Of a stretch of 11,893 nucleotides of DNA, positions 6,406 through 11,893 are shown in pieces. Both the position numbers and the translations under genes were made by a program. This DNA comes from UBA5436 sp964346085 (lineage in GTDB: Bacteria > Bacillota > Clostridia > Saccharofermentanales > DTU023), in NCBI GenBank assembly GCA_964346085.1, contig CAYFSZ010000042.1:1-11893 (forward strand), in the 5' to 3' direction. How positions within the stretch are numbered: the stretch's first letter is position 1; each line of letters starts with the position of its first letter. Below the pieces are notes generated by a model. It did not search any database. It worked only from the letters and a program-made list of their open reading frames with translations, and was not told the origin of the DNA.

Positions 6406-7074
6406 ATGAAAACCAAAATACTTTTAGTGGAAGATGAGCAAGATATTGTTCAGGAATTGACCTCCTTTTTAGAACAAGAAGGTTTTTCTGTAGTGTCTGT
6501 GAATGGGCAAGCAGCAGCGATGACAGTTTTAGCTGAACAAACTCCGGACCTCGTTTTGCTCGATATTACGCTCAAAGAGGGGAATGGTTTTTCGCTTTGC
6601 TCAGCCATCAAATCTAATTATAAAATTCCGGTCATTTTCTTAAGTGCTTTGGGAGATGAATTCAGTACGGTGACTGGTCTTGAACTCGGAGCGGAAGATT
6701 ATATTGCAAAGCCGTTTAGACCACGAGAATTGATTTCCAGAATCAAAAATGTACTGAGACGACAAGATAAGATTGAAGTTGTTCATGTGGCTAATCTCAC
6801 AATCGATACGCATAAAGCAGTTATCATGAAGAATAACGAAGAAATCATTTTGTCAGCTTTGGAATATAAGTTGTTACTAGTTTTTCTCAATAATCGAGAG
6901 CGAATTGTCACGAGAGATATGCTTGTGGAGGAAATTTATAATTCCTCCGGTGAGTTTATTCAAGATAATACTTTAACCGTCTATATCAAGCGACTTCGTG
7001 AAAAAATAGAAGATGATCCGAAAAATCCGCAAATACTCAAAACCATTCGCGGAATTGGTTATCGCATGGATTGA
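6406..7074 (+). CDS. OmpR/PhoB-family response regulator
   Basis: A 222-aa two-component response regulator and transcription factor. The N-terminal receiver domain (about residues 1-115) has the acidic pocket E9-D10, phospho-acceptor D53 in LVLLDITL, switch residue S80 and K102 in KPF. The C-terminal winged-helix DNA-binding domain (about 125-222) shows LSALEYKLLLVFLNN, LVEEIYN, NTLTVYIKRLREKI and the final TIRGIGYRMD, all typical of OmpR-type effectors. AAGGGA at 6395-6400 precedes the ATG. The kinase gene follows directly, with its start within or just after the stop codon, so the pair is co-translated. Its likely target is the promoter of the ABC genes at 8111-8154. No promoter of its own is obvious between the deoD terminator and the start. 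Confidence 0.94.
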   Translation: MKTKILLVEDEQDIVQELTSFLEQEGFSVVSVNGQAAAMTVLAEQTPDLVLLDITLKEGNGFSLCSAIKSNYKIPVIFLSALGDEFSTVTGLELGAEDYIAKPFRPRELISRIKNVLRRQDKIEVVHVANLTIDTHKAVIMKNNEEIILSALEYKLLLVFLNNRERIVTRDMLVEEIYNSSGEFIQDNTLTVYIKRLREKIEDDPKNPQILKTIRGIGYRMD

Positions 7075-7082
7075 ACGCCGTT

Positions 7083-8081
7083 ATGTTATCTTTTTTGCGC
7101 AATCCTGAAATCAAAAAAATGCTAATGTGGCATAGTGTTATCTGCGTGGTACTTTGCTTAATTTGTCTTTTCACAAAACCTTTTCTAATTTGGTTTTGTC
7201 TAGGTGTTTCATTGTTATGGAATTGTCTGTTTTTTATGTTTCAATATCGGCGTTATCGAAATATTGCAGCCTTAAATCAATCGCTAGATACCATTCTTTT
7301 TACGGAAAAAACATTATCGCTTGAGACTTATAAAGAGGGTGAGTTAAGTATTCTTTCAACGAATATAGAAAAACTATTATCGCGCTTACAAGATAAGCAA
7401 AATCTACTTGCAAAAGATAAGCAATTTTTAGCAGATAGTATTGCAGATATATCGCATCAAATACGAACACCATTAGCTTCGTTGCAATTACTTGTCAACA
7501 ATTATCATTTAGAGGAGAATCCACAATTAAAGCAAGAAATTTTGCGCAAGATTTATCGCAATCTGGATCGAATGAATCGCTTAATTGAAAATCTCTTGAT
7601 TCTGTCAAAACTTGATGCAGGCACTTTGAAGATGAATTTGCAAACTGTGCCAGTCGAATCAATTGTAGATAAGTCTTTACATTCTCTAGAAATTAATTTA
7701 GAACTAAAAAATATCTCTGTGCAGAAAGCAGTGCAAGGACAGCTGATTTGTGATGAGTTTTGGATGACCGAAGCCATCACTAATTTAATTAAAAATGCAA
7801 TCGAACATACACCGGAAAATGGGCAAATCACAATTGAGAGCCAAACCAATCCACTCTTTACTGAATTGCGTATAGTTGATACTGGGCCAGGAATTTCTCC
7901 TCAAGATTTACCGCATATATTCGACCGTTTTTATCGCGGTGAAAATGCCAATCCGAATAGCATTGGGATTGGTCTAGCGCTCGCCAAACAAATCATCCAT
8001 GCGAATTATGGTGAAATTAAAGCAGGAAATCATGCGCATGGAGCATATTTTCAAATTCGTTTTTATCAACAAATCGTCTGA
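7083..8081 (+). CDS. Sensor histidine kinase with intramembrane-sensing layout
   Basis: A membrane histidine kinase of 332 aa from this ATG. A TTG at 7071, which overlaps the regulator stop as TTGA, would add four residues. With the longer numbering, two hydrophobic helices (about 18-34 and 38-57) are joined by only about three residues (TKP), leaving essentially no extracellular sensor domain. A coiled linker follows. The HisKA H-box is DISHQIRTPLASL with phospho-acceptor H129. The ATPase domain shows the N-box NLIKNAIEH, DTGPGIS, FDRFYRG and GIGLALAKQII. This architecture is known from intramembrane-sensing kinases such as BceS, GraS and LiaS, which respond through a partner membrane protein, although the H-box here is not of the BceS FVHELKTP type. 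The ABC transporter encoded next is the natural candidate partner. Confidence 0.9.
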   Translation: MLSFLRNPEIKKMLMWHSVICVVLCLICLFTKPFLIWFCLGVSLLWNCLFFMFQYRRYRNIAALNQSLDTILFTEKTLSLETYKEGELSILSTNIEKLLSRLQDKQNLLAKDKQFLADSIADISHQIRTPLASLQLLVNNYHLEENPQLKQEILRKIYRNLDRMNRLIENLLILSKLDAGTLKMNLQTVPVESIVDKSLHSLEINLELKNISVQKAVQGQLICDEFWMTEAITNLIKNAIEHTPENGQITIESQTNPLFTELRIVDTGPGISPQDLPHIFDRFYRGENANPNSIGIGLALAKQIIHANYGEIKAGNHAHGAYFQIRFYQQIV

Positions 8082-8110
8082 TTTTTAAAAATATTGATAA
8101 GTGACAATTC

Positions 8111-8154
8111 TGTCAGTTTGTCGTCAGGTTATTGCCATTTTCACTTGCTATGAT
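8111..8154 (+). promoter_or_regulatory. Candidate regulated promoter of the ABC operon
   Basis: Three 11-bp direct repeats stand in a row: TGTCAGTTTGT (8111-8121), CGTCAGGTTAT (8122-8132) and TGCCATTTTCA (8133-8143). They are followed by an extended -10, TGCTATGAT (8146-8154). Eleven-base spacing is the one used by OmpR-type regulators that bind as head-to-tail dimers. No proper -35 is present, because the repeats occupy that position, as expected for an activator-dependent promoter. The kinase gene ends 29 bp upstream of the first repeat. Binding by the adjacent regulator is inference. Confidence 0.5.
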
Positions 8155-8188
8155 AAAGCTATGAAAATAAATCAATTGGAGGTAAATC

Positions 8189-8872
8189 ATGGCTTTATTA
8201 GAGGTAAGAAATCTTAACAAAATCTACAAACAAGGGGAAAATACAATTCATGCATTGGACAATGTCTCTTTCTCTGTCGAAAAAGGAGAGTTCATTTCCA
8301 TTATTGGTCCTTCGGGATCAGGAAAATCGACTTTACTTCATGTGCTGGGTGCAGTTGATAAACCTGACTCAGGTGAAATTTTCCTAAATGGTCAAAGTGT
8401 TCTGAAGCAAAATGATGAACAATTGGCAGTGTTCCGCAGAAGACAAGTCGGGTTAATTTATCAGTTTTATAATTTGATTCCGATTTTGAGTGCAATTGAG
8501 AATATTGAACTTCCAGTATTGATGGATGGTCGCCAAGTGAATCAAGAATATCGCGATGATTTGTTGAAGGTTTTGCAATTAGAGGGAAGAGAAAACCATT
8601 TGCCAAATCAACTATCAGGTGGCCAACAACAGCGAGTGTCCATCGGTCGTGCGTTAATCAATCAACCAGCACTTGTTTTGGCTGATGAACCAACAGGCAA
8701 CCTCGACAGTGAAAATTCCAAAGAAATCATCAAATTATTGAAACTATCAAATCAAAGATACAAACAAACTCTCATCATCGTGACGCATGATGAATCGATT
8801 GCCTTACAAGCGAATCGTATCATCGCAATTGAAGACGGGAAAATCGTCAGAGATGAGGTGTTAAGAAAATGA
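8189..8872 (+). CDS. ABC transporter ATP-binding protein, MacB/LolD type
   Basis: A 227-aa ATPase of the MacB/LolD/FtsE-like class that powers FtsX-type permeases. All motifs are intact: Walker A GPSGSGKST (residues 40-48, K46), Q-loop Q92 in YQFYNLIP, signature LSGGQQQR (from residue 142), Walker B LVLADEPTGNLD (D166, E167) and H200 in the switch THD. The family-typical ending AIEDGKIV is present. GGAGG at 8178-8182 is a strong ribosome binding site. The stop overlaps the permease start as ATGA, showing tight coupling. These ATPases act as mechanical drivers in the extrusion or release of peptides, lipids or antimicrobials rather than in classical import. Confidence 0.94.
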   Translation: MALLEVRNLNKIYKQGENTIHALDNVSFSVEKGEFISIIGPSGSGKSTLLHVLGAVDKPDSGEIFLNGQSVLKQNDEQLAVFRRRQVGLIYQFYNLIPILSAIENIELPVLMDGRQVNQEYRDDLLKVLQLEGRENHLPNQLSGGQQQRVSIGRALINQPALVLADEPTGNLDSENSKEIIKLLKLSNQRYKQTLIIVTHDESIALQANRIIAIEDGKIVRDEVLRK

Positions 8873-11643
8873 GTATTTTTGCAAAATTAGCATTTAAAAA
8901 CCTAAAAGAAAACAAGAATCGAACATTAATCACTGTCATTGGAATTATCATGTCAACAGCAATGATTTGTGGTCTTGTATCTTTGATTAGCAGTTTTCAG
9001 CGTTTTTTCTATAACAATACAGTAGCTGAAATTGGTTCTTGGGATGTAATGTATGATTCATTGTCTGATGAGCAATCTTCAGATATGACTAGTGATGCAG
9101 ATGTGAATTATTTTCTTCAATTGCAGAATTTAGGCTATGCAGAAATTGAAAATTACAATGAATTTAAACCGTATCTTTTTGTTGGAGGATTACCGCAAGA
9201 TTATTCTGTTTCTCAAAACGAACAAGAATTATTTCCGATACATTTAAAGGAAGGGCATTATCCTATTAGCCCAGAAGAAATAATCTTGCCAGACCATTTT
9301 TTGAAACGTACTGAAAAGGAGTATAAAATTGGGGATCAGATAACATTGAATATCGGACAAAGAACTTTGCAAAATGATAATAATGATGAGCCTAGTCCTG
9401 ATGAATCAGGTACAATGGATATCGGACAGAATAATTCTACATTAACGCAATTTACTCAGTTAATCACCGACGACAATGCGAAGAGCATTGAAAAAATAGA
9501 AAAACCTGTTTCAAAGACTTATACAATATCTGGTTTTTATGAACGTTCCGATAATGAAAGATTTGAAGCTCCAGGATACATGGCATTGACCATTGCCGAT
9601 GAATCTTTAGAAAATCAAAATTCCACATATTATATCAAGCTGAATCAGTCGAAAGATTCTTTTTCTTTTTTAGAAAAATATCCGTTGGATACGTTTCATC
9701 AAGCGAACAATGAAGCATTGCGCTATAAGGGGATAAGTACCAATGATGGTTTTATTGCCACAATGGTTGCGATGGGAACGATTTTTATGGCGATTATTAT
9801 GGTTGCTTCGGTTACTTTAATCAGTAATGCGTTTAATATCACATTGTCCGAACGAGTTAAACAGTTTGGTATTTTGGCTTCTGTTGGAGCTAGCAAAAAA
9901 CAATTACGCAAATCAATTTTGATAGAAGCATTAATGATTTGTGTTATCTCTCTGCCGCTTGGGATAATTGCTGGATTATTGGGAATCAAGGTAACGTTGA
10001 TTTATATTCAGCAAATTGCTTCTGGGGTTTCTCAAAATTTCATGGGGAGAGTTCCAATTTACTTACATGTTTCATGGATAGGGATTGTAATCAGTATCGT
10101 CGTTACATTGATTACTGTGTTGATTTCAGCGTACCGTCCTGCTTTGAAGGCAAGTCGTATTTCTCCGGTCGAAGCGATTCGTCAAAGTAAAGAGATTACT
10201 GCAAAACCGGTAAAAGTGAGCAGGTTCAATCAAAAGCTTTTCGGAACTTCAGGTTTTATCGCAACGAAATACTATAAGCATAGTAAGCGTAAATATCGCT
10301 CAACAGTTTTTAGTTTAATGATTAGTATCATTTTATTTATCACGGCTTTTACATTTACTAAAACAATGACAAATTCGGTGAATAATATCTTTTATTCATC
10401 GGAAGCAGATATTAGTGTATATGCAAACGTAAACTCAGTACCAGATGGTATGGAACTTGATTTTTCGACTATTCGCAAAGATTTCGATTATTTAGATGGT
10501 ATCAACTCAACCAAAATATTTGTTCAACAAATGCCAGATATTGTCTTGGGTAAAGAAAGTATGTCGAAAAGTGCGCTTAAGCAGATTGGATCTCCAGATG
10601 TTTATCTTAGAGAAATAGGTCAGAATAAATATTTAACTAGCGTTAACGTTATTTTTCTGGAAAAGGAAGATTTTGAGGATGTACTGAAAAGTGCAAATAT
10701 TGCAGTTTCAGATTATCAAGTAAAAGTTGACGATAAATATCAACCAATTGTTTATAATCAAGAGGTGTTGCAATCTACAGACCGAAAATATTTTGAATAT
10801 GATTTGTTTAGTCAAGATGCAGATGCCTCGATGTTTCAAATGAAGGTTTTACCGGATTATTCTTTTAGTTTTATTGAAGAACAAAACGGGAAGCCAATGG
10901 CTGGATATGCACCGTTAGCGGGGGAATCAGATTACAAATATATCCCGATGGAAGATGCAATTGAATCGACGGTTCAAATGAATATGAAATATTTTACAGA
11001 TGAATTTCCAAAGTTTTTGCTAAATTCGCCTTTTATCTCATTGTTTTTCCCGATGGAAATGAAAGATGAAATTTTGCTAAAAGGAAATTATACAAGTGAA
11101 AAATTATTGCTAGATACACAAGAAAACAAACATCAAGATGTTGTTAAATATTTAGACCAGTATACTAATAAGGTGGGAGGAAATTTAAATTTCTTGGACC
11201 TATACGAATTGGAAAAAACAAGTGAAGGTTTAGTCAAAATGCTGAATGTTTTCTGCTATGGTTTTATTGTTTTGATAAGTTTAATCGCTTTAACCAATGT
11301 TTTTAATACAATCACAACTAACATCAGTTTACGCAAAAGGGATTTCGCGATGCTCAAGAGTGTTGGAATGTCTGAAAAAGGTTTCAAAGGAATGGCGGTT
11401 TTTGAATGTATTCTTTACGGAACGAGATCAATCCTTTTTGGTATTCCATTAGCAATTGGAATTTCTTTGTTGATTCAGAAAGCAATGGGAGAAACCTACC
11501 AAACTGCATATTTCATTCCTTGGAATGCTTTAGGAATTTCTGTGGTTGTTATCTTTGTATTTGTTGCGGTTAGTATGTTTTACGCTATGTCCAAAATGCG
11601 AAGAATGAATATTATTGAGACCTTGAAAAATGATTTGATGTAG
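8869..11643 (+). CDS. FtsX/MacB-type ABC permease with two large external domains
   Basis: A 924-aa membrane protein with two tandem FtsX-like halves. Hydrophobic segments are near residues 20-42, 297-322, 349-376 and 401-423 (first half), then 476-498, 789-812, 842-868 and 880-905 (second half), a 1+3 plus 1+3 layout. Two extracytoplasmic domains of about 250 and 290 residues lie after segments 1 and 5. Conserved FtsX coupling regions are seen twice: ERVKQFGILASVGASKKQL and KRDFAMLKSVGMSEKGF, the second after SLRK. The first external domain has an Asn/Asp-rich stretch (NDNNDEPSPDES). This differs from BceB-type permeases, which have ten segments and a single large external loop. With the neighbouring kinase and ATPase it probably forms a detoxification or sensing complex for membrane-active compounds. 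The substrate is unknown. It is followed 4 bp after the stop by the 54-bp repeat array. Confidence 0.92.
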   Translation: MSIFAKLAFKNLKENKNRTLITVIGIIMSTAMICGLVSLISSFQRFFYNNTVAEIGSWDVMYDSLSDEQSSDMTSDADVNYFLQLQNLGYAEIENYNEFKPYLFVGGLPQDYSVSQNEQELFPIHLKEGHYPISPEEIILPDHFLKRTEKEYKIGDQITLNIGQRTLQNDNNDEPSPDESGTMDIGQNNSTLTQFTQLITDDNAKSIEKIEKPVSKTYTISGFYERSDNERFEAPGYMALTIADESLENQNSTYYIKLNQSKDSFSFLEKYPLDTFHQANNEALRYKGISTNDGFIATMVAMGTIFMAIIMVASVTLISNAFNITLSERVKQFGILASVGASKKQLRKSILIEALMICVISLPLGIIAGLLGIKVTLIYIQQIASGVSQNFMGRVPIYLHVSWIGIVISIVVTLITVLISAYRPALKASRISPVEAIRQSKEITAKPVKVSRFNQKLFGTSGFIATKYYKHSKRKYRSTVFSLMISIILFITAFTFTKTMTNSVNNIFYSSEADISVYANVNSVPDGMELDFSTIRKDFDYLDGINSTKIFVQQMPDIVLGKESMSKSALKQIGSPDVYLREIGQNKYLTSVNVIFLEKEDFEDVLKSANIAVSDYQVKVDDKYQPIVYNQEVLQSTDRKYFEYDLFSQDADASMFQMKVLPDYSFSFIEEQNGKPMAGYAPLAGESDYKYIPMEDAIESTVQMNMKYFTDEFPKFLLNSPFISLFFPMEMKDEILLKGNYTSEKLLLDTQENKHQDVVKYLDQYTNKVGGNLNFLDLYELEKTSEGLVKMLNVFCYGFIVLISLIALTNVFNTITTNISLRKRDFAMLKSVGMSEKGFKGMAVFECILYGTRSILFGIPLAIGISLLIQKAMGETYQTAYFIPWNALGISVVVIFVFVAVSMFYAMSKMRRMNIIETLKNDLM

Positions 11644-11647
11644 TGAG

Positions 11648-11893
11648 TGGTGGCAAATTAGGATGTTTGCTAATTGCCACCAATCAGCTATTTCTGTTAA
11701 GGGGTGGCAATTCGAGATACCAGTCAATTGCCACCATTCAGGTATTCCAGCTAACGGGTGACAATTCGAAATTATTCTTCATTGCCACCATTCAGGTATT
11801 CCAGCTAACGGGTGGCAATTCGAAATTCCAGTCAATTACCACCATTCAGGTATTCCAGCTAACGGGTGACAATTCGAAATTATTCTTCAATGC
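11648..11893 (-). repeat. Right array of 54-bp hairpin repeats (5 units, inverted)
   Basis: Units begin at 11649, 11703, 11757, 11811 and 11865, a perfect 54-bp period, and the last is cut by the window end. Each has arms GGTGRCAATT and AATTRCCACC around a 13-14 nt loop, then the spacer ATTCAGGTATTCCAGCTAACG. The reverse complement matches the left-edge array, so the two arrays are inverted. The unit next to the permease is divergent, with a longer stem of 13 bp with one bulged A (11648-11661 and 11670-11682) and the spacer core ATTTCTG, which the left array also has. Units 2 and 4 share one loop (CCAGTC), units 3 and 5 another (ATTATTCTTC). No T-tract is present, though the first hairpin may still protect or end the permease mRNA. 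Confidence 0.92.

Noticed and set aside
8101..8137. Degenerate copy of the 54-bp repeat upstream of the ABC genes
   Set aside because: GTGACAATTC and ATTGCCA also occur in the repeat units, but the spacing is 30 instead of 23 bp and the arms do not pair well. The 11-bp iteron reading explains the site better.
8189..11643. BceAB-type bacitracin transporter
   Set aside because: The permease has a 1+3 plus 1+3 layout with two external domains and 924 residues, unlike the ten-segment BceB with one large loop. The kinase H-box also differs.
11648..11682. Classical rho-independent terminator after the permease
   Set aside because: The hairpin is strong, but it is followed by CAATCAGC and has no T-run. 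A role at the mRNA end is possible but it was not called a terminator.
11648..11893. CRISPR-like array at the right edge
   Set aside because: Nearly the whole 54-bp unit is conserved, only a 7-13 bp loop varies and it alternates between two types. There are no unique spacers of about 30 bp and no cas genes.

Overview
The window looks like the chromosome of a low-GC Gram-positive bacterium, most likely in the Lactobacillales. This rests on AT-rich DNA, strong AGGAGG-type ribosome binding sites, an EbsC/YbaK-type protein, a GPH sugar symporter, a PTS_EIIC_2 membrane protein and an OmpR-type regulator/kinase/ABC module. The genus cannot be fixed from the sequence. All ten convincing genes are on the + strand. 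There is no rRNA, tRNA, phage gene, transposase or CRISPR array.

Layout. (1) 1-90: two units of a 54-bp palindromic repeat. (2) 91-2580: a candidate promoter and a 58-bp imperfect tandem duplication, then an orphan PTS_EIIC_2 membrane protein, a GNAT acetyltransferase and a Cys-tRNA(Pro) deacylase (YbaK/EbsC). (3) 2783-6335: a probable catabolic operon of a GH1 beta-glycosidase, a GPH-family cation:glycoside symporter and a DeoD-type purine nucleoside phosphorylase, closed by a clear intrinsic terminator. (4) 6406-11643: an OmpR-family response regulator, a histidine kinase with almost no extracellular loop, then, behind its own candidate regulated promoter, a MacB-type ATPase and a 924-aa FtsX-type permease with two large extracytoplasmic domains. 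(5) 11648-11893: five units (the last cut by the window end) of the same 54-bp repeat, in inverted orientation relative to the left edge. No gene-free stretch exceeds 300 bases.

How the genes work together. The GH1 enzyme carries the DNFEW signature of enzymes acting on unphosphorylated glycosides, which fits import by a symporter rather than a PTS. The third gene is a purine nucleoside phosphorylase with its key residues intact, so the operon may process a glycosylated purine nucleoside, although uptake and use of separate substrates is also possible. The regulator/kinase/ABC set has the look of a transporter-coupled module for sensing and resisting membrane-active compounds. Three tandem 11-bp half-sites upstream of an extended -10 are a plausible regulator target.

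The most unusual structure is outside the genes. Inward-facing inverted arrays of a 54-bp hairpin repeat bracket about 11.5 kb. In both arrays the stem changes are G.U-compatible when read inward but A.C mismatches when read outward. In addition, four gene junctions carry a 58-65 bp imperfect tandem duplication. Two of these look like diverged second copies of the 3' end of the preceding gene, including its stop codon.
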